Assembly (NCBI GenBank): GCA_013816855.1
Contig: JACDDT010000003.1
Location: 1-64,000 of the forward strand
DNA length: 64,000 bases
From: Gemmatimonadaceae bacterium
GTDB taxonomy: Bacteria > Gemmatimonadota > Gemmatimonadetes > Gemmatimonadales > Gemmatimonadaceae
Direction: 5' to 3'
Numbering within the stretch: position 1 is the stretch's first letter; the number at the start of each line of letters is the position of its first letter. The notes beneath the pieces are model-generated. The model was given only the letters and a program-made list of their open reading frames with translations, had not been told where the DNA came from and did not search any database. The position numbers were made by a program, and so were the translations under genes. Positions 1 to 9,342 of this stretch are shown here, piece after piece.

Positions 1-1
1 T

Positions 2-298
2 GAACAGCATCCCCGGGAAGCGACGATCGAGCGTTCGGTGAAAGCGCGTGGGGGAGCAACGGTATACGTCGATTATCTGCAGAACATCAAAGGCAAGACG
101 ATCGCGAGCGCCTACTGCGTTCGCGCGAAAGCTGGCGCCACTGTTTCCACTCCGCTTCGCTGGGAGGAGCTCGATGCTGATCTCGACCTGCGCGATTTCA
201 CAATCGAGAGCGTGCCTGAGCGTCTCCGCAAAATCGGAGATATCTGGGGCCCGGCGATGAAAAAGAAGAATTCGCTCAAGCTTCTGCTCGAGCGATAG
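2..298 (+). CDS. DNA ligase D-type primase/polymerase domain protein, C-terminal end (5' truncated by window)
   Basis: ORF open to the left edge; VYVDYLQNIKGKTIASAYCVRAKAGATVSTPLRWEEL matches the C-terminal end of the LigD polymerase domain. Confidence 0.85.
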   Translation, partial: EQHPREATIERSVKARGGATVYVDYLQNIKGKTIASAYCVRAKAGATVSTPLRWEELDADLDLRDFTIESVPERLRKIGDIWGPAMKKKNSLKLLLER

Positions 299-301
299 CG
301 G

Positions 302-604
302 TCAGCGCGTTCCGACTTTCCGGAGCGGAAGCTCTATCTGGCCATCGGGACCGCGCGAAGAGTCGCTCGGGTCGCTGAAAATCTGGTCGGCGCTCTCGTC
401 GACCATATGTGTAAGCTTATAATAGAAGTGGAGTGCATGGATTGGCGCCATAAATCCGCGCGTTCCTGCGCGAGAGATGGCTACCGCCTCTTCCCGCACG
501 CGGCGTGGTAGATCGCGCGAAGCCGTAAGCGCGAGGAGACGCTGAATCTCAGCGCTGTCCCGCGCCAGCAACGCCGCGCACAAGCTGTCGAGATACGCCA
601 ACAT
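302..604 (-). CDS. hypothetical protein (100 aa)
   Basis: ORF fills the gap, convergent with the LigD-like gene; no family recognised. Confidence 0.5.
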   Translation of the reverse strand: MLAYLDSLCAALLARDSAEIQRLLALTASRDLPRRVREEAVAISRAGTRGFMAPIHALHFYYKLTHMVDESADQIFSDPSDSSRGPDGQIELPLRKVGTR

Positions 605-683
605 GCCTATAAAGCTCCCTTCCGAGTGAAGGCTGCCTTAGGAACACATTGCAACTAATACACGCCCGCCGCAATGCCTAAAG

Positions 684-1364
684 TCATACACCCGTACCGC
701 CTAATAGGTCAAAACGCACCCCACGCGCGGGCCGATTTTTTCGTTTCGGCGCGAATGTGTACAATTGGGCGGGCCGCCCCCGCCCTTCACTCCGCCATTC
801 ATCTGTTGCAGTGACCAGTGATGCGGCCTGCAGCGAGCGCCGGAAGCTCGCCTTGTGCAAGCGCTTACCGAGCAGGAGCTCATACATCTGTTGAAGCTCC
901 GTCAGGGTAAACCGGGGGGGCAGCAGCCTGAAGGCGATCGGCGCTCGATCTACCGCCATCCGCAGTCGTTCGATGGCGGCTTCGACCATCGAACGATGCC
1001 GCGGAGCGAGCGGAGGGAGGTCCCTCACCGGAAACCAGTGGAAGCCGCGCTCCGGCCCGGCCATCTCGTGCGGAACGGCGGCGACGAATGCCACCGAAAG
1101 CTGCACCAAAGACGGATGCGCGCGCCCGTCGCCGAAGGCGCCGAGCTGCTCGATCCACGCGGCTTTGGATCCGACCGCGCTCACCGCGAGCCTGCCCGAC
1201 ACGGCATTAAGGCTCTCGGATCGAACCGGAAGCCGCCACGGAAGAGTCCACCGGCCGCTGTTTCCCTTTCCCTTTTCGAGAAGCACTGCAAGCTCGCTTG
1301 TCAGCGCAGTGAGAACTACGAGATCGACTGTAAACGGCGCGCTGGCGTGGCGGGCGGTGCTCAT
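684..1364 (-). CDS. NrtR-like transcriptional regulator (degenerate Nudix domain plus winged HTH)
   Basis: C-terminal FTLTELQQMYELLLGKRLHKASFRRSLQ...GRGRPAQLYTF is typical of NrtR wHTH; canonical Nudix box absent. Confidence 0.75.
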   Translation of the reverse strand: MSTARHASAPFTVDLVVLTALTSELAVLLEKGKGNSGRWTLPWRLPVRSESLNAVSGRLAVSAVGSKAAWIEQLGAFGDGRAHPSLVQLSVAFVAAVPHEMAGPERGFHWFPVRDLPPLAPRHRSMVEAAIERLRMAVDRAPIAFRLLPPRFTLTELQQMYELLLGKRLHKASFRRSLQAASLVTATDEWRSEGRGRPAQLYTFAPKRKNRPARGVRFDLLGGTGV

Positions 1365-1372
1365 CCGTCGAA

Positions 1373-1393
1373 TTAGTCACTAACTGATACTAA
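1373..1393. promoter_or_regulatory. imperfect inverted repeat TTAGTcactaactgatACTAA, candidate autoregulatory operator
   Basis: 5-bp half-sites (TTAGT/ACTAA) just upstream of the NrtR-like start codon. Confidence 0.35.
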
Positions 1394-1399
1394 AGTCAA

Positions 1400-1434
1400 G
1401 AGCCGCCGCATCGATGGATGCGGCGGCTCTCTTT
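1400..1434 (+). terminator. stem-loop terminator-like hairpin (gagccgccgcatc/gatgcggcggctc, then tctttt)
   Basis: Perfect 13-bp stem, 4-nt loop, followed by T-rich tract; may act bidirectionally. Confidence 0.6.
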
Positions 1435-1512
1435 TCAGATGATATAGAGCGAAAATGTCAGCGCGTCAAATTGTGCACACGCGCACTCTCCGCAGTGTAC
1501 GCTAGCGTTGCG

Positions 1513-3321
1513 TCAACGCGCTCGAGCGGGACGCTGCATGCCAGCGCCACGAGCGACGAATGGCGGAATACTGATGGGTAGGTGGCCCGAAATCGCTGCG
1601 TCACCGGTTAAGGCTCTGGCCGCCGCTGCCTGGGATGCGGGTGATCCTCCCCACGCAGCGACGTACGTTCCCACTCGTGGCAACTGTTGCAGTAGATACG
1701 GATTCCCGAACGACACCATTACTGGCGCATGGCCGCGATCAACGAGCGAGTTCACGAGCGAGGTGAAAGCCGAGGAGACGCCGATGGTCGTGGCGTCCCA
1801 CACCTGGCCGACGTACGAGCTGATAATTGTAACGTCGGCTGAATCAGCGGCTGCCTTCATCCGTGCATAGTTCACCCCGGCATCCTGCGTAGTGATGTAC
1901 TCCGCCCGCAAAGCCGGATACCGCGCGCGCAGCTGCGCGTTGAACATGCTGCCCGCACCCAGATCGGTTTTGCTGGCGACAGTAATCGATAGAATCTTCA
2001 GGGTGGTGTCCGGCCGCAGCGGCACCATCGCCGCCGAATCGCGCACGAGAGTGATCGATTTCTCGGCGATCGTCCTGGCGAGCGCGGCCTTCGAGCTGTC
2101 GCCCACCACCGCTGGAATTCTTGTCAGGTCTGCGGTGCGGTTCAGGTTCAGTCCCATCCGCTCTTTGGCGCGAAGCACTCGAAGAACCGATTCATTCACT
2201 CTCTGTTCGGTAAATCGCCCGCTGGTCACACCCGCGACGATGGCGTTGATCGCTTGCCCGACATCCGAGGGTTGAAGAATGATGTCGAGGCCCGCCGCGA
2301 TTGCGCGCTGGACGGATTCCGTCAGCCCGAACTGGATCAGTCCGCCCTTCATGTCCATCGCATCGGAAATGATGAGACCGTTGAAGCCGAGCTCGCCGCG
2401 GAGAACTCCGGTCATGACGTTGCGCGAAAGTGTCGCTGGAACGCCCGCCGAATCGAAGGCTGGCATCACTCCGTGAAATGACATGATTGCGCCCAGCCCG
2501 CTCGCAATCGCCGCCTTGAACGGCACGAGCTCGACGCTTTCCAGCCGCTCGCGCGAAACGTTCACGACAGGTAGCGCGAGATGCGAATTCGTCTCCGTGT
2601 CGCCGTGTCCCGGAAAATGCTTTCCGGTGGCGATCATTCCGTTGTCCTGGAGGCCGCGCACCATTGCTGCCCCGAACCGCGCCACTTGCTGCGGATCTTC
2701 ACCGTACGACCGGGTGTTGATGACAGGATTGCCGGGGTTGTTGTTTACGTCCAGCACCGGCGTAAAATCGATCTGCACCCCGATTGCGCGCGCCTCGATG
2801 GCTGTCGCCCTTCCCTGCGCGTACGCGAGGGAGGTGTCGCCGGTCGCGCCCATGGCCATTTCCGGCGGGAACACTGTTGCCCCACCGAGGTCAATTGCGT
2901 TGGGGAGGAAGTATCCGGCGCGAGCTCTCATGCCGGCGCCGGTCTCGTAGTCCGCACCGATGATGAGCGGAATTTTGCTCAACGCCTGCATCCGGTTGAT
3001 TTTCGCCGCGATGTCGAGTGGAGATCCGACGGATACGATGAATCCGCCCACACCCTGATCCCTGATCCAGCTCGTTACCTGTCGCCACGCCGGCGAATCG
3101 TCCGGAACGTAGTCGCCGAGGGAAAACGCCCAGACCAGCTGCGCGGCTTTTTCGCGAAGCGTGAGCGTCGCAAGCACAGAGTCGGACCACGACCGTGCCC
3201 CGTTAAATGCGACGCTTCCTTGAGAGGCAGTGGCAGCGCCGGTTCCAGTAGTGGACGCGCAGGCCATCATGAGCACTGCCGCAACGGGCAGGGCCTTCGA
3301 CAACTTCTTCAGTGTTTTCAT
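1513..3321 (-). CDS. glycoside hydrolase family 3 (beta-N-acetylhexosaminidase-like) lipoprotein
   Basis: GKHFPGHGDTETNSHLALP motif typical of GH3/NagZ; start placed at MKTLKKLSKALPVAAVLMMACAS (lipobox-like). Confidence 0.9.
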   Translation of the reverse strand: MKTLKKLSKALPVAAVLMMACASTTGTGAATASQGSVAFNGARSWSDSVLATLTLREKAAQLVWAFSLGDYVPDDSPAWRQVTSWIRDQGVGGFIVSVGSPLDIAAKINRMQALSKIPLIIGADYETGAGMRARAGYFLPNAIDLGGATVFPPEMAMGATGDTSLAYAQGRATAIEARAIGVQIDFTPVLDVNNNPGNPVINTRSYGEDPQQVARFGAAMVRGLQDNGMIATGKHFPGHGDTETNSHLALPVVNVSRERLESVELVPFKAAIASGLGAIMSFHGVMPAFDSAGVPATLSRNVMTGVLRGELGFNGLIISDAMDMKGGLIQFGLTESVQRAIAAGLDIILQPSDVGQAINAIVAGVTSGRFTEQRVNESVLRVLRAKERMGLNLNRTADLTRIPAVVGDSSKAALARTIAEKSITLVRDSAAMVPLRPDTTLKILSITVASKTDLGAGSMFNAQLRARYPALRAEYITTQDAGVNYARMKAAADSADVTIISSYVGQVWDATTIGVSSAFTSLVNSLVDRGHAPVMVSFGNPYLLQQLPRVGTYVAAWGGSPASQAAAARALTGDAAISGHLPISIPPFVARGAGMQRPARAR

Positions 3322-3602
3322 CAGTGCTCGATTGTGCCTTTTTTGGTCGTATCGATGTCTGCTTCCGATCCTGTCTTGAACAGGAACGCCGACATGTTGC
3401 GCGTTAGAAAGGTGCGTGCTTGGGGGTCCATCACATTGAGTCCGTAGTGGTTGATCAGCATTGTCTGCTGCTTCAACCATTGTGCCCAACAATCTCGGCA
3501 GATCCCGTCAACGACACGCGCGCCAATTTCTCCTGGAAATGGCGCGCGCTCGAACCCTTCGCGGGTCTGGCCGCAGCGGACACAGGTAATTGTCGCGGGC
3601 AC
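3321..3602 (-). CDS. YggX-like Fe(II) trafficking / oxidative damage protection protein
   Basis: CVRCGQTREGFERAPFPGEIGARV...CWAQWLKQQTMLINHYGLNVMDPQAR. Confidence 0.88.
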   Translation of the reverse strand: MPATITCVRCGQTREGFERAPFPGEIGARVVDGICRDCWAQWLKQQTMLINHYGLNVMDPQARTFLTRNMSAFLFKTGSEADIDTTKKGTIEH

Positions 3603-3605
3603 AGC

Positions 3606-4355
3606 TTACGAACCGGAGTGTTCGATCCGAGCCAAGCCGAAGAATGCCAGCACCCGCAGATACACCCAACCGATGTCGAGCTCGTACCATTTTCTGCGGA
3701 AACTCGGCGAGCGCGGATCAGCGTGGTGATTGTTGTGAAGCTCCTCACCGCCAAGCCAGATGGCGATGGGGGAAATGTTTCTGCTCGCGTCCTTCACGTC
3801 GAAGTTCCTATAGCCGAATGCGTGCCCTACCCCGTTCACGATTCCGGCAGCCCAAAATGGAATCCAAATCATCTGGATCCCCCAGACGATTGGGCCGACG
3901 AAGAATCCGAAGAGATAGATGTCGACCGTGAGCATCACGAGAATGCCGAGCCAGTTGAGCGGCGAAAGGAGATGGCGCTCGAGCCAATCGTTCGGAGTTC
4001 CCTTCCCGTATTTCTCGAGAACGCCGGGCTGCCTCACTGTCTTGCGGTAATAAAAAGCGCCCTTCAGAACGATGTTACGCAGACCTTCGATGAGGGGACT
4101 GTGCGGATCACCTTCCCGATCCGCGAACGCATGGTGCTTGCGATGGCACGCCACCCATTCCTTCGTCACGATCGCAGTCGAAAGCCAAAGCCAAATGCGC
4201 ATCGGCAGCGCCGCGAGATAATGAAGCTTTACGCCGCGGTGCGTCTGCGCGCGGTGCAGGAACAACGTCACCGACACGTTCGTCAGGTGTCCCGCCACTA
4301 CTATGAATAGGACTGGCTTCCACCAGGCGCTTGCCCAGCTCCCGAAATCCGGCAT
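3606..4355 (-). CDS. acyl-CoA (fatty acid) desaturase
   Basis: Histidine boxes HRAQTHRG, HRKHH, HNNHH. Confidence 0.9.
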   Translation of the reverse strand: MPDFGSWASAWWKPVLFIVVAGHLTNVSVTLFLHRAQTHRGVKLHYLAALPMRIWLWLSTAIVTKEWVACHRKHHAFADREGDPHSPLIEGLRNIVLKGAFYYRKTVRQPGVLEKYGKGTPNDWLERHLLSPLNWLGILVMLTVDIYLFGFFVGPIVWGIQMIWIPFWAAGIVNGVGHAFGYRNFDVKDASRNISPIAIWLGGEELHNNHHADPRSPSFRRKWYELDIGWVYLRVLAFFGLARIEHSGS

Positions 4356-4427
4356 TTACTTTTTCCTCTCGGCGTTCATGTGGTCTCTGGTTTCAATTTA
4401 CCCGCGCGGTAGCACGAAGACCAACCC

Positions 4428-6431
4428 TTAACGGGTATGCGTGACAGGGTGTGGTGGGTCGCCCGGCGGCGGCGTCCCCCAAGTGTCGTTGGAGCCATTC
4501 CAATCAGGCACTGAGGGGTCCGGCCACAACCGAACGCCGACGACTTTTCCGCGCGTCGGGAGGTCGGCGTTGAAGTGGTCGGATAGCGCCCAAATTTCCA
4601 CGGGCAGCTTGAAATCCTGACTTTTCCCATCTGAGTACTTAACACGAAGCGACACAGGAAACACGACGCCCGTTTCTCTCCGCAGCGCGATCGTCACGAT
4701 CGACTCGCCGCCCACCTGCCGCTGTGAAACACTGTCGATTCCGATGTCGAGAACATCCGTGGAATAGAAGAAGCTTTTCCAGAACCACGACAAATCCCGC
4801 CCCGATGCATTCTCCATCGAACGGAAGAAATCGCCCGGCGTGGGATGCTTGAACGCCCAATCCGCGATGTAGCGGCGGAATCCCTCGTCAAACAGCGCAG
4901 GTCCGACAACGTGGTTCCTCAGCGTGAGCAGGACAACGGCGGGTTTCCGGTAGCCCGTCGAGCTCAGCCCTCTCGCATCGATTCGATCTGCAGGAGTCAT
5001 GAGCGGAGCCTGCGTATTGGTGCTGACGGCAGTTTGCCACACACCGAGGTAGGAGGGATACGTATTGCGCCCGGGGTAACGCGCCTCGAGCGCGAACGCA
5101 TCTATATATGTATTGAAACCTTCATCCATCCACGCGTATCGCCGCTCGTTCGAGCCGACCAACATCGGAAACCATTCGTGTCCGTGCTCGTGATTTAGAA
5201 CGGCGAAGATGGATGAAGGATCATCATCGCCGTATTCGACCATCACGAACATCGGGTATTCCATTCCGCTCACCGGACCAGCAACGCTCGTAGCCTGCGG
5301 GTACGGATATGGGAAAAAGTTCTCCGAGAAGTTTCTTATCGTCCATTGGGTTTGCTCGGCTGCGGCTTCCCAGGATTTCCCCGACTTCGGGAATTCATAG
5401 AACGACTGGCAAAGCACGCCGTTCCAGCTCGTCGCCTCCCAGCGGAAATCCGGAGCCGCTGCCCAGGCGACGTCACGCACCCGTTGCGCGTTGAAATGCC
5501 AAGTCTTGGTGCCGGGTGTCGCCGCCGCTTTCGCTTCGTTGGCGGTAATGATCTGCACTACTTCCGTCGACTTCTCCGCTTTCCGAAGTCGCGCACGTTG
5601 CTGCTCGGACAAAACGCTTTCCGCATTCTGAAGCAAGCCACTGCCTGCCACGGTAAAGCCGGCGGGGACGGTTATCGAGTAGTCGATATCTCCGTACTCG
5701 AGATAGAACTCTCCCTGTCCCAGGTATTGATCGGTGTTCCAACCACGAACATCGTCGTACACGGCCATTCGAGGGTACCACTGCGCGATTTCATAGAGAG
5801 ATCTGTCTCTGCCGAGCCGGTCGGAGCCGTGATCGGGAATTCGAAAACCGAATGACATTGAAATGGTCGCCGCACCTCGCGGCCTGAGCGGCACGGGCAA
5901 GTCGAGCCGCATCATCGTGTCATTGATTTTCGGAGAGACATCGGCTCCGTTCACCTTCACGTCATGGAGATCGTATCCTCCCTGAAACCCTCTTACACCC
6001 CAGCGCGAATCTGCCGAAAAGAGCACAGATCCTTCGCTTCCCGCCCGGTAAAGGTTCTGGTCGAGCTGGAGCCACAAATAGCGGAGCGTGTCGGGAGAGT
6101 TGTTCGTGTAAGTGATGACGACGCTGCCCGAGACGGTTCTTGCCGCGGTGTCGAGAGCGGCCACGATGTGATAATCGGCGCGCTGCTGCCAATAGTCAGG
6201 ACCCGGTGATCCATTGGATGAGCGGTACCGGTTCGGCCCCGGCCAATCAGCGCGCCCTGTCGATAAAAAGTCATCGGTGAACGCGCTTGCTGTGCTTTCT
6301 CGATTTGCTCCGGATTGTTCAACCGCTACAGTCGCCGCGGGAAGCACGCTCATCTGGACGGGCGGCAGGAGCACTGCCGCATTACGCGTGCAGGCAGTGA
6401 GCGCGATCGATACGGCAATGATGATTCTCAT
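4428..6431 (-). CDS. M1 family metallopeptidase
   Basis: Gluzincin HEHGHEWFPMLVGSNERRYAWMDEGFNTY motif; N-terminal M1-like beta domain. Confidence 0.9.
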   Translation of the reverse strand: MRIIIAVSIALTACTRNAAVLLPPVQMSVLPAATVAVEQSGANRESTASAFTDDFLSTGRADWPGPNRYRSSNGSPGPDYWQQRADYHIVAALDTAARTVSGSVVITYTNNSPDTLRYLWLQLDQNLYRAGSEGSVLFSADSRWGVRGFQGGYDLHDVKVNGADVSPKINDTMMRLDLPVPLRPRGAATISMSFGFRIPDHGSDRLGRDRSLYEIAQWYPRMAVYDDVRGWNTDQYLGQGEFYLEYGDIDYSITVPAGFTVAGSGLLQNAESVLSEQQRARLRKAEKSTEVVQIITANEAKAAATPGTKTWHFNAQRVRDVAWAAAPDFRWEATSWNGVLCQSFYEFPKSGKSWEAAAEQTQWTIRNFSENFFPYPYPQATSVAGPVSGMEYPMFVMVEYGDDDPSSIFAVLNHEHGHEWFPMLVGSNERRYAWMDEGFNTYIDAFALEARYPGRNTYPSYLGVWQTAVSTNTQAPLMTPADRIDARGLSSTGYRKPAVVLLTLRNHVVGPALFDEGFRRYIADWAFKHPTPGDFFRSMENASGRDLSWFWKSFFYSTDVLDIGIDSVSQRQVGGESIVTIALRRETGVVFPVSLRVKYSDGKSQDFKLPVEIWALSDHFNADLPTRGKVVGVRLWPDPSVPDWNGSNDTWGTPPPGDPPHPVTHTR

Positions 6432-6448
6432 TCGCTAAACTTGGTCAG

Positions 6449-7447
6449 ATGGAGAGAGTCGCGGAAACTGAAGAGAGACCGCAACGGAGGGGCCAGCGAT
6501 TCGCCAACCCGTGGCCGGGTTTCGATCGTCACGGTTTCGCGGATTTGCTGAAATGGACAATCGAGAGGCGCGCAAAGCGTGGCGCAGCAGATAGCACTTC
6601 TCTGCCGGGTCTCACAGAGCACGGCATCGTGGTGCCCAGGGCGGAGCCGCACGCTCTTGTTGCGACATGGATCGGCCACACCACGGCGCTGCTGCAAATC
6701 GGCGGGCTGAATGTTCTGACGGATCCAATCTGGAGTGACCGCGCTTCGCCCGTTTCGTTCGCCGGTCCAAAACGATTTACCGATCCGGGGGTGAGCTTCG
6801 ACGATCTCCCCGTAATCGACGGTGTCGTTCTTTCACACAATCACTACGACCATCTCGATACGCCGACAATCGAGCGTCTGATCCGGCGCTTCCCCGCGGC
6901 CGCGTGGCGTGTGCCGCTCGGCGTCGCAGACTTCATTCGGTCGCGCGGGGCGCGGGATGTCGAGGCGCTTGGATGGCACGGGACGACCGCTGTCGGGCCG
7001 CTCCGCCTGGCGTGTGTGCCGGCACAGCACTTTTCAGGACGCGGCCTTTTTGACCGGAATCGTACACTTTGGTGCGGCTGGGTTCTCTCCTGTGATTCGC
7101 ATTCGGTTTTTTTCGCCGGCGATACCGCGCTCCATCCCTCGTTCGCCACCATTGGGAAGGATTATGGGCCCTTCGATCTAGCATTGATGCCCATCGGCGC
7201 GTACGACCCGCGCTGGTTCATGCGCTCCGTCCACATGGATCCGGAGGAGTGCGTTTCCGCCGTGAAACTTCTCTCACCCTCCCCCGAAGAAACGCCTGTA
7301 TTGCTTGCAACCCACTGGGGAACCTTCAAGCTTACGGATGAGCCCATCGGCGAGCCGCCGGTGCGTATGCGGCGTGCGTGGGATGCGGCCGGATTACCGT
7401 CGGAAAGGCTGTGGATTGCACGGCTCGGAGAGTCTCGGGTGCTCTGA
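6449..7447 (+). CDS. MBL-fold metallo-hydrolase (UlaG/NAPE-PLD-like)
   Basis: TWIGHTTALLQIGGLNVLTDPIWSDRASP and SHNHYDHLD motifs. Confidence 0.9.
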   Translation: MERVAETEERPQRRGQRFANPWPGFDRHGFADLLKWTIERRAKRGAADSTSLPGLTEHGIVVPRAEPHALVATWIGHTTALLQIGGLNVLTDPIWSDRASPVSFAGPKRFTDPGVSFDDLPVIDGVVLSHNHYDHLDTPTIERLIRRFPAAAWRVPLGVADFIRSRGARDVEALGWHGTTAVGPLRLACVPAQHFSGRGLFDRNRTLWCGWVLSCDSHSVFFAGDTALHPSFATIGKDYGPFDLALMPIGAYDPRWFMRSVHMDPEECVSAVKLLSPSPEETPVLLATHWGTFKLTDEPIGEPPVRMRRAWDAAGLPSERLWIARLGESRVL

Positions 7448-7523
7448 GATTTGGCCGGATTCGCCGCTTGTGCGCGGATTTTGCTTTATGCGATGTTGAA
7501 CCTCCTACTTACGGAGTCTTTTC

Positions 7524-7949
7524 ATGGCAACATCGAGAAAGTCGGGCGGGCGTAAATCGGGGCGGAAATCCTCGAGCCGCAAATCATCTGCGAGGAAGTC
7601 TTCAAAGCGCGGATCGAAGCGCGCGTCGTCAGCCCGGAAATCCTCTGGCAGGAAGTCGTCCGCAAGGAAGTCTTCCGGCAGGAAATCGTCAGCAAGGAAA
7701 TCCTCGGGCAGGAAGTCGCCCGCAAGGAAGTCTTCCGGCAGAAAATCCTCAGCCCGCAAGTCTACCGCTCGTAAGCGCAGCGGTAGTCGCAAGCGCGGCG
7801 CAACTTCAACGGTTCAGCGTGTACGCCGCGCTACCGGTCCGGCAGCCCGGCGCGTGAAACGCGTAGCGGCTGGAGTCGTTCATCAGGCAGCTGGGTTGGG
7901 CGAGCGCGCGGTGGGTTCCGTTACGGAATTCGTGCAGGATCGCTTCTAG
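7524..7949 (+). CDS. Lys/Arg/Ser-rich low-complexity basic protein (histone H1/AlgP-like repeats)
   Basis: SD-like cggag upstream; SGRKSSARKS repeats and basic tail. Confidence 0.7.
   Translation: MATSRKSGGRKSGRKSSSRKSSARKSSKRGSKRASSARKSSGRKSSARKSSGRKSSARKSSGRKSPARKSSGRKSSARKSTARKRSGSRKRGATSTVQRVRRATGPAARRVKRVAAGVVHQAAGLGERAVGSVTEFVQDRF
7644..7763 (+). repeat. 30-bp in-frame tandem repeat, four units (SGRKSSARKS)
   Basis: Read in the translation of 7524..7949, residues 41-80, and in the nucleotide sequence. Confidence 0.85.
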
Positions 7950-8806
7950 CGCTTCCCGGGCAGCCGCGAAGCTTGCGGCTGCCCATCCCATTGTTTGATC
8001 CAATCGAGAGCTTCGGCGAACACTTCGTCTTTACCAAAATCGACGGTGATGACGTGACCCCCGGCTTTCATCCAAATAATTCTTTTCGCCTGCGCACCGC
8101 TTTTCTTGATTGCCAGGTGCGCAGTCGCTGACGCTACGCGCGGGTCTTGGGACGACTGAATGACGAGGGTCGCGGCTTCGATCCGCGGTAGCGCGCGACG
8201 TCCCTTCCGCGCGACTTTCGCCAGCTGCGCCATCGCACCGGCGTTTACGACTCCATAGGCGAGGCTTTTTTCACGTTCTCTCGGATCCTGGATTGATCGC
8301 GGGTGCCGAGCTTCCACTGTTCCGACAAACACCGACCATATGGCGCGGAGCGGCAGCGCCATTCGCAGCCACAATGGAACCCGCAGGTAAGGAGCTATAA
8401 GAACCACACTGCCAAGCTCGGCGTCATCCGCGGCTAATATCGCAGCGACTGCAGCGCCCATCGACAGTCCGACGATGGAAACAACCTCGACACGCTTTCG
8501 GAACTCGCACAACGAATCGGCAGCGAATGAAATCCATTCATCCGCCGTCGAAGAAAAAAATGCATCGGCAGTTATGCCGTGTCCGGGATAGAGCGGTGCG
8601 TAAACCGAATACCCCGCCCTATGTAAGTGCTCTGCTAAATACCGGAGCGTCTGGGGTGTGTCGCCGAATCCGTGGAGAAGCAGAACACCGCGGCCCGATT
8701 CGGCATCGAGCGCGATCGGCTCCGCCCCGCGGATCAGCGCGGGCCCAATTGGGAATGTGCGCTCGCGGCTACGCTCACAGATCCTGACCGCGGGCAACCG
8801 ACGCAA
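7946..8806 (-). CDS. alpha/beta hydrolase (carboxylesterase / monoacylglycerol lipase-like)
   Basis: VLLLHGFGDTPQTLRYLAEHLHRAGYSVYAPLYPGHG and GLSMGAA nucleophile elbow. Confidence 0.88.
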   Translation of the reverse strand: MRRLPAVRICERSRERTFPIGPALIRGAEPIALDAESGRGVLLLHGFGDTPQTLRYLAEHLHRAGYSVYAPLYPGHGITADAFFSSTADEWISFAADSLCEFRKRVEVVSIVGLSMGAAVAAILAADDAELGSVVLIAPYLRVPLWLRMALPLRAIWSVFVGTVEARHPRSIQDPREREKSLAYGVVNAGAMAQLAKVARKGRRALPRIEAATLVIQSSQDPRVASATAHLAIKKSGAQAKRIIWMKAGGHVITVDFGKDEVFAEALDWIKQWDGQPQASRLPGKR

Positions 8807-8809
8807 TTC

Positions 8810-9289
8810 TCATTTGCATTGCGCGGGAGCTCCTGCCGTTAGGCCGAAAGCGGTGGTCACTACGATTCTCCATCCTTCGGGCGTCTTTACGAAAACCCGC
8901 TCGGAGACGCCGCTTGTGGTGGTTCCGTTTTGCGTCACGGTATAGCAGTAGGTTCCGTAAACGACACCCGGCTTAATGGGCACGACCTTCAGGTTTCGCG
9001 CGATTAGCGTGTCCGGCCAGGTAGAGTCGCGCCGCGCACTCCACCCTTCGTAGCCGAGCTCGAGACCACTCGGGCCGTTACGCGCTAGCGTGGGGATATG
9101 CGCATATGTCGCGAGATACGCTTCGCGCCTCCGCTTATGAATTGCGTCGATGTTCGCTTCGAAAAGCGCGCGGGCCTCCGTGGTATCAGCGGCGATCGAC
9201 GCGGGCGCCGGAACGGTCGCCGGCGCCACACAAGCTGCGAGCGCGGCCGCCAAGCACAGCGCGAAGATCACGTTTAGGCGTTCTGACAT
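8810..9289 (-). CDS. putative lipoprotein with SnoaL/DUF4440-like fold
   Basis: Start at MSERLNVIFALCLAAALAACVAP (lipobox); domain call tentative. Confidence 0.6.
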   Translation of the reverse strand: MSERLNVIFALCLAAALAACVAPATVPAPASIAADTTEARALFEANIDAIHKRRREAYLATYAHIPTLARNGPSGLELGYEGWSARRDSTWPDTLIARNLKVVPIKPGVVYGTYCYTVTQNGTTTSGVSERVFVKTPEGWRIVVTTAFGLTAGAPAQCK

Positions 9290-9342
9290 TTCAGATGGGA
9301 GTCGAAGGAGAAACAATATCTTATCCCGCGGCCCCGAGAACG

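Noticed and set aside
2581-3447. 288-aa plus-strand ORF
   Set aside because: Antisense to the GH3 gene and YggX-like gene; Arg/His-rich shadow frame
7644-7763. Short regular repeats that could resemble CRISPR
   Set aside because: Units are contiguous, in frame, without unique spacers; a coding minisatellite
7505-7792. Minus-strand ORF with EDFLPEDFLADDF repeats
   Set aside because: Antisense mirror of the 30-bp repeat in the 7524..7949 gene; the plus frame has an SD and a sensible basic protein
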